NCBI RefSeq assembly: GCF_019320115.1
Contig: NC_089595.1
Span: forward strand, 107,329,611 to 107,393,610
Direction: 5' to 3'
DNA: 64,000 bases
Origin: Miscanthus floridulus
Lineage: Eukaryota; Streptophyta; Magnoliopsida; Poales; Poaceae
Of the stretch, positions 1 through 10,931 are shown one piece after another. The number at the start of each line of letters is the position of its first letter. Positions within the stretch are counted from its first letter, which is position 1. Under the pieces are notes generated by a model. That model saw nothing but the letters and a program-made list of their open reading frames with translations. It was not told the DNA's origin and made no database searches. Made by a program: the position numbers and the translations under genes.

Positions 1-1109
1 TTTGCGACGCCGAAGTCTTGAGTTCGAAGGTCCACTCCTCTAATAAGTCACACACAGCCGAGACGCATATATACAAGGGTTGTCAACCATGATCACGTTC
101 TTTAATGAGGGTTTCTAAGACTTAAAAAAAGGTGCCAACTCGTCTAATGATTGCACCGAAATCGAATCTTCCATGATTGAGCTCGGTACCATTGTTCGTT
201 CCACTGCACATTCCGTGGCTTGATCCTTTTCCGCGCCAATGGCAGCCAGGGTATCAGGCTGCAAGGCCAACGAATGGATCCTTTTCGCTGGACCAGCTCC
301 AGTTGCGAAGGCTGTACGCAGCTGGTCAGCCATTTTGACGCCTCTCGATTGTTCTCTGTCCCAGGAAAAGAAAGTGCCGATGTGCTTGTAGAGCTTGCCG
401 GAAATAACGCTGATGTGCGAGCATGAAGGCGATACGGTTGACGAGCAACGAACGAACAAGGCGATACGGGATCGGAGGTCGTGCGTCCGGTCTGATCTCG
501 CCGGACCGAGGAGATCTCCGTGCAGATAAGAGAGTGACGCCCACGAAGCCGGACAAAAGCGCGCGTACGGAGGTTATGGCTGAGTTGCCTGAAGCCTACC
601 GCGAGACGTCGTAGTGCTCGCGGAGTGCCATTTCATTTCAGTCGACTCATCCATCCATGTCGTTTGACTTGCACCCAGCACCCAAGCTGAAGCGAGCCTC
701 TTCGCGCGGTCTGCACTGCTCTCTTTTTTTTTCCTGAAGAAGTCTGCACTGCTCACTGGTCTCTTAGTTGCTTGCAGAGCACAGGTTCAGTGGATCCATC
801 CTTGCCGTTCGATGTTTCACTGGAGTATTGAACCCAGCATCAGTCTGCTGTTCGCTGCACCTGTGGTCAATCTCCTAGTTGCTTGCAAGAATTCATGCAT
901 CCATTTGAGCTCAGATGTGGTTCTTTTTCCCTTGTTTTGTGTGGCTTTTCAGCAACAGAGAGTGTAAAGATTGTGCTGCACTCCAGTACTAGCCAAAGGT
1001 GAGCTGAGCTGACTGGTTATGCCTTTGAGGAATGTCAACGCTGTTGCTTGTCAATGGTGCAGGCAGTCGACGAAAAATGTCTGCGCGCTTTGCTTTATGT
1101 TTTGGATAG
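1..1109. other. Host intergenic DNA, no supported gene
   Basis: Apart from the weak frame at 115-459, I see only unique-looking sequence of mixed base composition. No repeat pair, tRNA, or splice-flanked coding exon could be supported here. Confidence 0.4.
115..459 (-). pseudogene. Possible coding exon fragment, unrecognised
   Basis: An open frame of 114 codons on the minus strand ends at a TAG at 115. The part from the internal Met near 333 to the end reads like normal protein, with mixed composition, a charged stretch and a C-terminus LDELAPFFKS. I do not recognise a family or a catalytic motif. No partner exon, TATA box or convincing splice site was seen next to it. It could be the last exon of a host gene lying mostly outside the window, a captured gene fragment, or a chance frame. 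A weak overlapping frame on the other strand (220-426) makes chance plausible. Confidence 0.2.
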
Positions 1110-1250
1110 TTTACCCGTTTGGCTCGATGAATTTTGGCCGAAACTGGCTAAAAAACACTGTTCTGACTGAATTGTTGTGAGAGAAAAATATTGTTCCGGT
1201 TGAAAAAAGAAGCCGAACAAACCGGCTTCTGGGTAAGCCGAACGAGGCCT
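1110..1250 (+). mobile_element. Short MITE, copy 1
   Basis: This stretch of about 140 bp matches a second copy at 1790-1926 in the same orientation. Shared landmarks, in order, are TTTGGCT, GAATTTTGGC, AAAACACTGTTCT, GAATTATTGTGAGA-like, TGTTCCGG and AAAAGAAGCCGAACAA, and it ends TAAGCCGAACGAGGCC. The right end is the inverted complement of the left end of copy 2 (GGCC..GTTCGGCT), as expected of a terminal-inverted-repeat element. It has no coding capacity, so it must move in trans. The left end of this copy is eroded and the target duplication is not clear. Confidence 0.65.
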
Positions 1251-1789
1251 AGCTGGGTCAGCGCCCAAATTATTCTCATGAGTGTAGTGGAGTCAATGTC
1301 CTTGCAAAAGTACCGAGGGACACTGACAAGGGAGACTCGACTTTAGGAATGAACTCAGCCACGGATGTTGTTGACTTGCAAAGGCTTGACAAACCCTGTA
1401 GTAGTTTATTCGATGCAGAAGTTGACGAACTGACAAGGATGGGATTTGTTTATTAATCCATCGTCCCCTTTTTAGGGTCGAGCGCTGTCTCGTCATATAT
1501 CGATAAGATGAAGGGTATTATCTTATTGTTCCTGAAATGGATGGACTTGAGACTGAGAAGCACACACACTGCCTTTTGGGCTGGCCAACTCCACCAGATC
1601 ACATCAAGTCCAGTCTGAACTCTGAATTTGATTCCTGCAATTGGCAGCTTGCCACTGGCCTTTGGCCTCGGCGAACTGGTGTGTAGGATAAGGCTGTTAG
1701 TTGGCTAACCACTCGGTATCTGAACCTCTCGAGTGATCAAATAATGTGGACTCGGCAGATGAGGACTAAGCACCGCACCAAGATGCATC
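1251..1789. other. Host intergenic DNA between two MITE copies
   Basis: No coding frame with plausible composition, no repeat pair and no RNA gene was recognised here. Confidence 0.4.
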
Positions 1790-1926
1790 GGCCCTGTTCG
1801 GCTGGTAGAATTTTGGCTGAAACTGACTGAAAACACTGTTCTAGCTGAATTATTGTGAGAAAAAATACTGTTCCGGCTGAAAAAAGAAGCCGAACAAATT
1901 AAATATGGGGTAAGCCAAACGAGGCC
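1790..1926 (+). mobile_element. Short MITE, copy 2, with terminal inverted repeats
   Basis: The element of 137 bp starts GGCCCTGTTCGGCT and ends AAGCCAAACGAGGCC, giving imperfect inverted ends of about 14 bp. The interior matches copy 1 at 1110-1250 at most positions. It is AT-rich and non-coding. Such GGCC..TTCGGCT elements are common in Andropogoneae grasses, which is one reason for the organism call. The superfamily is not certain, because the flanking target duplication cannot be read with confidence. Confidence 0.7.
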
Positions 1927-2821
1927 ATCATTGGTGGATGCAGTTATTGTCTGCACTGCACGGTTCTGGTCGATGCTCCAATGCTCCATAGATTGTCAAT
2001 ATAGTAGTAGTAGCTGAGAAACTATGGACAAATCGACAAAAGGGCTCCTGCATCAATGTGTCCATGGAATTTCTACGAACACAATCTTCTTTATTTTACG
2101 AATCTCAATCTTCTTTATTTTGAAAGAACACACCATGATTATACTTTTTTTTAGCAACATATCTTTCTTTTCTCTGGGTTAACACCAGCATCCCATAACT
2201 GCAACCCACACCATCGGACTTCGTCAAACAGAACCGAAATGGCCCAATGAGTACTGGTCCAATGTAAAGCCCAGTAATGAATTGACCAGATCTTGGCTCG
2301 CCGAAAGGCCCAAAACGATCCAAGTTGGGTTTTCCGCTGATCACTAAGCCTTACCTGTGCCGCGGAGTTGGCCCATTTCTCCATCGTTGCGATAGTGGAT
2401 GCCGGGGTTTTTAATTTATTTTACTTTTTCTCTGCGAGGACGGAAGCCGGGTAATTCTGCAATTCAAGCACGTTCTCAGTCTGCATCCACCATATGCAAT
2501 TGCATTCGTCTGTACAAGCACTGCAGTACATGCAGCTAGACAAACACACTCCTCAAACAGCTTTATACGGCTACAATGCAGGCTGAGCAGAGCAAGGCAA
2601 CCAAATAGGTCCAAAGTTGATCCTTTGCCATTGCTGTTTTTAGGATGGAGGGAGTATTATACACAACAAAATATACCTTTGATTCGTGCACGACTCATCG
2701 CTGGGTTGATGATGACCTTTGTGAGAAAACTGGATTGATGACCTTTGTGAGAAAGCTAAATCGACCGGTGGCGGTGAAGGCCTACCAGGCAAATGCATCC
2801 TAGTACCGAGTGTGGGAAGTA
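1927..2821. other. Host intergenic DNA, no supported gene
   Basis: A few short frames on the minus strand (around 2105-2384 and 2411-2614) have no recognisable domain and overlap one another, so I treat them as chance. The stretch near 2640 (AGGATGGAGGGAGTATTATA) resembles the end of a Stowaway-type MITE, but a second end was not found. Confidence 0.35.
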
Positions 2822-3414
2822 GGGCCGGATAACGAGCCTAACTCGGCTGGGCTCAGAATACCGGCTCGGCTCGGCTCGTTTACGAGCTCGAACTGGCTCG
2901 TTAAGCTCATGAGCCAGGTATAAAAAGTACACAAAATATAATATTTGTATTTATCTAAAGCTTGAGAATAGTAATATTACAAAATTAACATATCTAACCG
3001 CCTTAAATCAAACAAAATATTCATATGTCCTAATATATACAAGTATAATAATATACTATAGTATTACACCATGCATCCATGGTCCATACTCCATACCATA
3101 CATAATACGTCCATGAGTATCCATACTTCCATTAAAAACAAAATGATAAAGTCATAATAGTCTTAAGTTTATAGAGTCTAGATTAGTTATCAATCAATTG
3201 TAAAGTGCAAGACATGAAGTAATACAAAACTAATATAAGTTTTTTTTTTCTGGAAGCGTGGCTCGTTTGGCTCGTGAGCGACTCGCGAGCTGGCACGAGT
3301 TTTTTATGAAAAATATAGCTGGCTCGTGTTGGTTCGTTGTAGCTAACGAGCTAAAACCTTGGCTCAGCCATGAGCCGAGCGAGCTAACGAGCTTCGAGTT
3401 TTTTTGTCCAGCCT
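2822..3414. mobile_element. GAGCC-rich inverted-repeat element, non-autonomous
   Basis: The left end reads GGGCCGGATAACGAGCC. The right end, read on the other strand, starts AGGCTGGACAA and runs into GCTCGTTAGCTCGCTCGGC. Both subterminal zones are packed with GAGCC, GGCTC and CGAGCT words, and the middle (about 2925-3240) is strongly AT-rich. The structure is that of a DNA transposon derivative with inverted ends and many subterminal binding-site-like repeats. There is no transposase frame. A degenerate relative may lie near 5300-5510, where ACGAGCC, CGAGCCACC and TTTTTTTGTCCAGC recur. Superfamily not assigned. Confidence 0.6.
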
Positions 3415-3805
3415 CAGTGGGAAGGATGCCTGGACAACGATTGTCAGCTTCAATCTAAACAAGCCCTGAGTGCTACGTACAATCGAGGCCTTTTGTATAA
3501 CTGGCAGGAGTAAGCAAACTGAGCTATTTTTCAGAGTATATGAGCGCTTGCGTTTGTACTGTGATTTAAAAGAAAACTAGCAGGAGTATGTAGTATATCT
3601 GCTGAAAAGACCTACTTATTCGGTTTTAAATTGTAAGTCATTTTGTTTTCTTTCTAAATGTCTAGTTTTTATTAGATAGATAGTAAAAAATATGTAGCAA
3701 GTACTCTCTCCATCTAAAAAAAGAATAGAATTCTAGATATGAAACTAGGCAAATGCTTGTGTAAATTTATATCCAGAATTGTTTTATTTTATTGACTATG
3801 ATCCG
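3415..3805. other. AT-rich host spacer
   Basis: The stretch holds no plausible frame. A piece near 3705-3790 (CTCTCTCCATCTAAAAAAAG) resembles a Stowaway-like end, but its partner end was not found, so it is not called as an element. Confidence 0.3.
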
Positions 3806-4010
3806 GGAGCATGATTGGTTGGGCTCCAAAATCTGCCCAACCAAAACTAAGGCAGTCATTTGGTTGAGCTCCAAAATTTACCCAGTCAAAACTAATGCAG
3901 TCCCAATACTAAATTTCTTGTCTAGGTTTTGACGACCAGAATTTGGCATGCCCTTATTTTGGCTAGCCATAATTTTGGCAGAGCAAATTTTGAGGCCTAA
4001 CCCCCTAGTA
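3806..4010. mobile_element. MITE with about 40-bp imperfect inverted ends
   Basis: The left end (GGTTGGGCTCCAAAATCTGC, then CCAACCAAAACTAAGGC) pairs with the reverse complement of the right end (GGTTAGGCCTCAAAATTTGC, then TCTGCCAAAATTATGGC). An internal partial repeat of the left end occurs near 3858-3895. The element is about 205 bp, non-coding, and lies about 460 bp upstream of the small secreted-protein gene, so it could sit in that gene's distal promoter. Superfamily uncertain. Confidence 0.55.
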
Positions 4011-4357
4011 ACCTGAAGTTCTCGTTATGAGCGATATTTGTCGCTTCTCCTGTGTGAATGCACGGCTGCAACCTCGCAGAGTCGCAGTTGCTCCAACAAC
4101 TTGAGTGCTTTGAAAATAGTAGAAGTGTAGAACGACTCGATGATTGGCCGTTAGCTGCTAATGCATGTGTCTGTACACGGTACACCACTACTTAAGTAAG
4201 AGTAGTCCTTGTCTTCTTGCAGCCCTGGTCGTCCATTGTCCCAGTCCCGAACCGAACCAGTCGAGAGCGCTTAGGAACGAAGAGTTGACTTGCCCCGGCC
4301 CGTCCACACACGCATGACACAACCGCTAATCCAGCAGTACTCCTCAGATCGATCGAG

Positions 4358-4363
4358 TATATA
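4358..4363 (+). promoter_or_regulatory. TATA box of the small secreted-protein gene
   Basis: TATATA in the context GAGTATATAGGCAA lies 114 bp upstream of the ATG at 4472, a normal distance for a plant TATA box plus a short leader. The call rests on position and sequence only. Confidence 0.55.
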
Positions 4364-4471
4364 GGCAATCCAGACCACACAACCACGACTCCTGAGCAGC
4401 TGAACTCCAACTCCACAGGTCCACAACCACACAAGAGAGACCCAGCCAGTCGCCTCGCACGGCCAGTCGCC

Positions 4472-5028
4472 ATGGAGAGCTCAGTTTTTCCAAAGCTTCT
4501 TCTCCTGGCGCTCCTCCTGCTGCTTTTGGCTCCAGTGCAGCAACTCCAAGCACGAGAGCTCGGTGCGCTTACGCTGCACGCGTCTGTTTGTTTCTTCTAT
4601 TGACGCCTTCCGATAACTGACTGACCATAAACTTCTATTGATCATCAGGTGGTTCGACGCAAGAGCAGCACGTCGGCGTCTTGCCATCGGTGTTAGTGTT
4701 ACCAAGCGGCGGCGGCGACGACGGTGCGGTCGTCGTCTCTCCGAAGCTCAACGTGCTGCCCGGCGTGAGCAGGCCGGGAGGGCTCGCGCCGCCGGCGCCG
4801 AAGCCTGGTTACAGGCCGCAACCGGGGCACGAGCCATCGCATGACGTCGACTCGTCTCCCGGTGTGACCGGGAATCACAAGCTCGCGCCGCCGCCTCCCG
4901 CGGGAAACCCGCCGCCTCACTACCGCCGCCTGGGTCCGGCGGCGGACTTGCTCCGCGTGTTCCGGGACACCCTCGCCCATGTTATGTGGTTGCTGCCTGA
5001 ACTGCTCAACAGAAGTCTGAAGACATGA
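4472..5028 (+). CDS. Small secreted proline-rich protein, two exons
   Basis: Exon 1 (4472-4562) starts at an ATG and encodes a classic signal peptide: MESSVFPK, then a run of Leu and Ala, ending near APVQQLQA. A GT-AG intron spans 4563-4648 (donor CTCG|GTGCG, acceptor CATCAG|GTGG). Exon 2 (4649-5028) continues in frame to a TGA at 5026-5028, giving about 156 residues. The mature part is rich in Pro and Gly, with KPGYRPQPGH, SPGVTGNHK and APPPPAGNPPP, and ends in an amphipathic stretch with RVFRDTL and LPELLNRSLKT. The YRP..PG...SPGV..NHK layout loosely recalls CEP-type signalling peptide precursors, but the match is too weak to assign. It could equally be a cell-wall proline-rich protein. Signal peptide, intron and TATA box together make this the one convincing host gene here. 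Confidence 0.75.
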
Positions 5029-5133
5029 GTTATGATCGAGTAGAATCCTGCTTGCATATAGTTGCATGCAGGCGGTGGCCGGTGTACCGGAGCGAGCTCG
5101 CTACGTGCGTGCGTGGCAGCAGGAGTTTGTACT

Positions 5134-5276
5134 GGGACATGTTTGGTTGTACGTGTATTCACTTCAATCCATATGTGTGGGAGTGGAATGAAATGTAACT
5201 TAATTTAATTTCACTTCAATCCACTTCAACACATATAAATTGAGATGAATACACGTGCATCCAAACCAGCCCCTTA
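5134..5276. mobile_element. MITE just downstream of the secreted-protein gene
   Basis: The left end (TGTTTGGTTGTACGTGTATT, then CACTTCAATCCATATGTG) is repeated as the reverse complement of the right end (GGTTTGGATGCACGTGTATT, then CATCTCAATTTATATGTG). The whole 143-bp element can fold into one long hairpin. It starts 106 bp after the stop codon and may lie in the 3' untranslated region. It is non-coding. The GGTTTGG-type end is typical of Tourist-like or hAT-like grass MITEs, and I cannot separate these by eye. Confidence 0.65.
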
Positions 5277-6046
5277 AGTAGGTCTGGATATCGAGGCAAC
5301 TACAGTTTTTTTCGAGCTTTTTTAGAAATTGGCATAATATTATTTATCATGATCTCCTGAATTATTTGAGACCCAAGCTTAACGAGCCGTCGAAAGTCAT
5401 TTCCAATCAATTCATTTTCATTTTAAAAGAAAAACGAGTCCAATAAGAGCACTTTTGTACCGAGCCACCTAGCCAGCTCAACGGGTTTTTTTGTCCAGCT
5501 CATGGCTGCTCCGGCTTCGGCAGTATGGGCGTATATGGCGCACTGCAGTGTTTTTGTTTTGTTTTGTTAGGTGGCTCCCGGCTACAACACGTATGCCCGT
5601 GATAAATGAGGCTTTACTTGTTATACAACAAGTATTATATTGCTAGCGCTGTATATCTTATGTTGTTTGATATTGTGTTGTTCAAAATAGTATGATATTG
5701 TGTTTTCCAGATAAAACAAGATGTTCAATTGATGGCATGATGTTAGCTTAAAGCCCATATTCGCAGGCTAACTATTAGCTAAGGATTTTTAACATTTGTC
5801 CCGTATGAATAAGCTAGTTCGATAGCTCGACGATGACGTCGATCCCATTGAGGGTGGGCGGATGTAAGACCTAGCTCATGGACCGAACTGCGGCCGAGCC
5901 GAACTACTGTAGATGTAGCGTTGAATCGGGCTAGGCTAAATTCGGTTACTGTAGCTGTAGAAAACACCGTGCAACAAGAAGTTTAGTACATACCGTAAAT
6001 TCTAGATTCGTCGGGCCAGCTTAAATAGCCAGGCCAAGGACGCGTA
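5277..6046. other. Host intergenic DNA with a degenerate GAGCC-type fragment
   Basis: Between the MITE and element A no gene is supported. Words shared with the 2822-3414 element (AACGAGCC, TTTTTTTGTCCAGC) recur between about 5300 and 5510, suggesting an old decayed relative. Confidence 0.35.
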
Positions 6047-6701
6047 TGTTGGTATTTATTAACGCAAATAGAATATGAAGGATTTCGCAAGCGCACATAA
6101 TACCAATATAGCATTTGACCAGAAGCATTCCAGATATCATTATTTATATTTTACCACAGGAAAACAATAGAGTAAAGATTTATTAGATAACAAAAAAGTA
6201 TCTATTAACATACCAACATAGCTAGAGCAGGGGATAAATGTAATGATAGGAGTAATGCTTAATGACACTCAGGGGATAGATCACTTAGATAGGGTAAACT
6301 AGTTAACTCAGAAGAACAACGTGTGAGGTAGATTTCTATGATATTCCTATTACATAGCCTAAGTATATATATACACCCAACTATAGCTAAGACTAACTCT
6401 ACTCTTATACACTTTGGGACGCCGCTTAGACAGTAGAGCATCCACAATAGATAACTCTACTGACGCGACTACGGTCGTACAATTTAAAAACCTACTCAAA
6501 TCGGAGTGGACTACAAAGGATAGACGGGGTTGTTACCTCCCGCTACTACCACTCAACCAGAGAACAGGGTGCACTCACAGGCAGAGCATCGTATAAGCAC
6601 CATGCTTACATGAGACTCGGCTACGTAGCCTAACTAGTAAACTAGCAGGCTAAGCACTTTATGAACCCGCACACAAAAGTAATGATAACCATAACTAAGC
6701 A

Positions 6702-6703
<2 letters not shown>

Positions 6704-6784
<81 letters not shown>
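6704..6784. repeat. (TA)n microsatellite, about 81 bp
   Basis: An uninterrupted run of TA occurs in element A's left LTR. The same point in the right LTR (17778-17790) has only a few TA units followed by TTCAAAG, so the run expanded after insertion or shrank in the other copy. The long Ile-Tyr frame across it is an artefact. Confidence 0.95.
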
Positions 6785-6788
<4 letters not shown>

Positions 6789-8350
6789 AAGCATAGCTAT
6801 GTAGATAAGAATATGATAAATTGATAATAAGTCTTATAAGATGTAGAAGTGAAGATATAAGACTTTGCCTAGCCTCCAAGACTAGACCCGGAACTTGAGT
6901 GTAACACCCTCGGTGTTACATTGTACAACTTTTCGCTAACACATTGCATAAGCATCATATTTGTGTATACATGTTGGTATTATAGGGTATAAAGCAATTT
7001 TCGAAACTTGAAGCGTTCATTTGAAACAGGAAACGAGATTACATTTCATGCCGCATGGTGTTACTTAGGGTTCTTAATGAATTTTTATTGAACGGAAATG
7101 CTATAGGATGCGTATGTGAACTTTAATAAAGTTGGTAGTATAAACTTCATAGGTGACGCCGTGACGATGAAATACTTGCGGTCGGAAATAGGGTTCGCTA
7201 GCTAATGTGTCAGGTAGTTTGGGAAAGGAATGCGACGCGAAACCGTCCGAAGTTTAAGTCATTTCGTGTAAGTTTGAAAATGGGTCGACGAAGCCATGTT
7301 CGACAATTTTTGTAGAGCGATCGGGTTAAGAAATGGCGAGATGTTTTGGCACGATTGGCTAGCCCTTGGTACCCTTTTGAGTGTAGAACAACTGGTTTGG
7401 CGTTTGGAGCATCGGGTTTGAGTTTTGGGATGCTTTAAAAAGCGTGCAAGTCATATCTGTGAACGGTGCCAGCGCTGGCCGCGGTCACCCTGCTCGGCTC
7501 TCGGTGTGCTGCGCCAGCGCTCATCGTCGCCGCATCGGCTGCCCTGCGAGCACGCCACGCGCGGACCACTGCACCGGCCATCCTCGCCACTGGCACAGCC
7601 TTACTGACCACGCCACGCAAAGCTCTTGCTCGCGCCCTGCCACGCAGTCCCACATCGCCGCGCTGCGCTGTACCGCCATCGCGCCCGCACACACCGCCCA
7701 CGCGCATGGCCGTGCTACTGGCCAGGGTTCCTGCTGCTACGCCCTGGCACACGCTCGCGCACGCACGTGCACTGCACCGATGGGCCCTACTGCTCTACCC
7801 GCCGTCGTGTCTGCTTGCGTCGTTCTGGTGTCGCCGTTCGCCAGGCGTGCTCACGAGCACCACCTGCACGTCACTATTGCTGTTGACGCAGCGCAGCTGC
7901 ACGCATGTGGGACGGTAGCCTAATTTCGCCAGCACACCCGTGTCCGCTGCCATGTTTCGTCGCTACCTTCCTGGACCTGCCATCCTCTACGGCGATCAGT
8001 GCCAAGTCACCGTCAGCACGCGTGCGGTGCAGTGTGGCGACGTCTTGTGCACGCCTCGCTGCTCCCCATCGCCCGTGCGCACTTGTACCTTGCATTAACA
8101 GCCACGACAGTGTCGAGCTAGGCCGTGCCTAACTCCCCTGTCTCCGTTGTCACCATGGCCGGCGAGGCCGTTTCTTTCGATTCGCCATGATGGCAGCACC
8201 TTAATCCAATTAGTCGCATCCTCAGCTTCGCTGGGTAGCTAGCCGCACAACCGACCCCACCTCGCTGCTTGTACCGTTGCACAGTGCCTCAATTTGGAAT
8301 CGCCGCTCCACCAGGTCCTTAAGACCGGACGGGCACGCGCCGTCGGCATG

Positions 8351-8724
8351 CCACCTATCCAAAGCACCCTGTGGCGATTCCTTACACCACCGGCCTGGTC
8401 TCCCCCTCCTAAGTACCTTACGTACCTCGGCCGCAATGCTACAGCAGCCTAGCTTTCTCTGACGCGGCCGTGCCATCACCGTGCGCCGCCACACCATCCT
8501 GCGCGCACGCGGCCAGCTCGGCTCGGGCCATCTCAAGCCACCTATCCAAAGCACCCCGTGGTGATTCCTTACACCACCGGCCTGGTCTCCCCCTCCTAAG
8601 TACCCTGCGCACCTCGGTCGCAACGCTACCGCAACCTAGCTTTCCCTGACGTGGTCGTGCCATCGTCGTGCACCGCCGCACCATCCTGCGCGCACGCGGC
8701 CAGCTCGGCTCGGGCCATCTCTGA
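8351..8724 (+). repeat. Tandem duplication of about 187 bp inside the solo LTR
   Basis: CCACCTATCCAAAGCACC starts at 8351 and again at 8538, and both copies continue through ACACCACCGGCCTGGTCTCC to GGCCAGCTCGGCTCGGGCC. The copies differ by scattered transitions, so the duplication is not recent. Confidence 0.85.
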
Positions 8725-10914
8725 ACGAATCACCATCTCGAAGGGTTCCGTGGTGAGTCACTAGAGCTCGCTAGCTACCTATTTTGCCCTGGCCTTGCTG
8801 ACATTCACCGGAACGGCACCGCCATGACTGTAGGACCTCCACCACCGTGGTCAGACCGTGCTGCTACATCCTGGCTCGCGTTTCCTTCGCCCGACACTTC
8901 ACGTTCGCTCCTAGGTAAGGGTCGGCTTGGTTGTTGGGGAGGGTAAGGTCTGCTGTGGCCGACGTATGCTGCCGGTGCCAGTGCCACAGCGCCGGAGCGT
9001 GCGCGCGGGTGTCGGAGATGTAGCTCTTGTGAAGGTAGGGTTTTTCGAGGGTGTAGCTGTAAAATGGAAGACTAGCGAAACAGTGCATTTAGCGCTCGCG
9101 GAAATACAGGGTAGTCCGAGGGTGTTTCTGCTTATTGCCTGGTGCGCGCGGGTCTTTCCCTCCGCGGGCCATCGTCCGGCTGGGCTGCGCTGCGCTTGCG
9201 CGCGCGTCATGCCGTTGTGGGCCGAGCCACACGTGTTGGGCCGCAAGTTAGAAATTGGTTTCTTCAATTTCCAGTATAGTAGAAATGCTTATTTAATTTA
9301 GTTATGAGCTGAATTTTGATAAATTATAGTAAATTGTGTAGTTGTCCAAAAATAGTAAAACCAATTTTATTAGATTCATAAAATTACCATCTACTTGTTA
9401 GTACAGTTAGATTACACTTAGCTATGACGATGGTAGGGTCATAATTCAAACTAGATGGCTTAGGATTATGTGGATTAATACTTGTAGGATTTTTCGGGGT
9501 AGATTGACGATGGATATAGCTATAAAAATTTTACAGTAGGCTCGCTAGATTATTATGTACTTGCTGTAAATTTTGTAGCCTTAGAATGGGTTACGAAATA
9601 GAATAGCTATTACCCTTGCTTTATCGTATATAGCGTAGATTAGCGTTAGGAGTAAGAATACATGTAGTTGTTATAATATTGTATGCCATACGTCAAATTT
9701 GTTATCGGCAATGATAGATAGCTTAATACTATGGTCAGTAGCACTAGCTTAGTGGTTAAATAGGTGTACCTTTATTTTAAGAATTGTTGTTGCTATGTTA
9801 CTAAGCATTGCATCATCATTTCATGCATGTAGATCATGAGCTGGTAGATTTTGTGCCCGTCGATGAGCAGGAGTACGACTAGGTGATTGAGGAGTACGAG
9901 GAGGAGATCCTCGTGCAGTAGGGAACCCCAGAGCCTGTTGGTGCTGACCTTACTGACCCGTCGCCTACCCAAGGCAAGCCCCGGTGCATAACCCCTATTT
10001 TAATGATCACGAAATATATATATGCGATGTGCATTTAAGTTATAGGCATTTTATGGAAACTACATGCATAAATATATCTACCTATGAGTCCTACTAGTAC
10101 AGGTCGAGTAGCTGCTATGCTTAGGATATCGATAGCGTGAATAACCTATCGTTACTCGCAAATAGGTGATAAAATATGATCACTCATGATAAAATAGTGG
10201 AAAAGAAAATGGTGACCGGGCAGGGATATGGTTTGGGTATTGGTGGGTGTAAGGGGTTGTGTCCTGTGGCCAACAGGGTATGACTTGGTTACACTTTTTC
10301 CCTATCTATGTCAATTGAGGATCGGTCATTGCAATGGACGCTAGGCAAGTCATAGATCTATTGTCCCGAGCGCATACTTGGGTATGGGTGTAGGGAAGAC
10401 TTGTTGCTCTCTTGTCGTGGATCTGGCTCTTTTCGGACCGACTGGTTGAAGGTGGAGATGGTGGTGGTCCTTGCACCACACTGAGTCCAGGACTCAGGAG
10501 TGGGGGCTTGGAGTCCAAGTTTGGACAGGGACCTGGACACCTGGGATAGGAGAGTGATGGGTTAGTCCTGCTTGTGCCTAGGGTACAAGCAGGGCGTGTG
10601 TTTTCAGGGCACTCAGCTGGGCACATTGGTTCGTGAATCGCAGCCGAGTCGGTATGACTTGTCTTAACTCTAGCATCGTAGTAAGAACTAAAAGATGGAA
10701 GGTGATGAAATGGAACTGATTGCTCAACTCTTGCTTGAAAGTAGAACAAGTGCTTATATAGACTGGATAGATAATAACTTAATGCAGCCAATAATAATAA
10801 CCAAAATAAAGACTCACTATTAGTATTGCTTTTTGCTAAAATAAACCAGCAAACCATAAAGCTTCTCATGTTCTTTGGAGTCGAGAAATTATTCCCACTA
10901 GTTGGATAAGTCTT

Positions 10915-10931
10915 GCGAGTACATTGTGTAC
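10915..10931 (+). other. Conserved LTR hairpin GAGTAC..GTACTC
   Basis: GAGTAC-ATTGT-GTACTC is followed by AAGGTTTATTTACC. The same inverted repeat and flank recur in the LTRs of elements C and B on their coding strand, with different loops. Its position suggests the transcribed R region or leader, but the function is unknown. Confidence 0.5.

Noticed and set aside
6634..6879. Minus-strand frame with a long Ile-Tyr repeat
   Set aside because: It is the translation of the TA microsatellite and has no protein-like flanks.
7435..8700. Several frames of 75-160 codons in the solo LTR
   Set aside because: They overlap on both strands in GC-rich sequence, include a tandem duplication, and show no domain.
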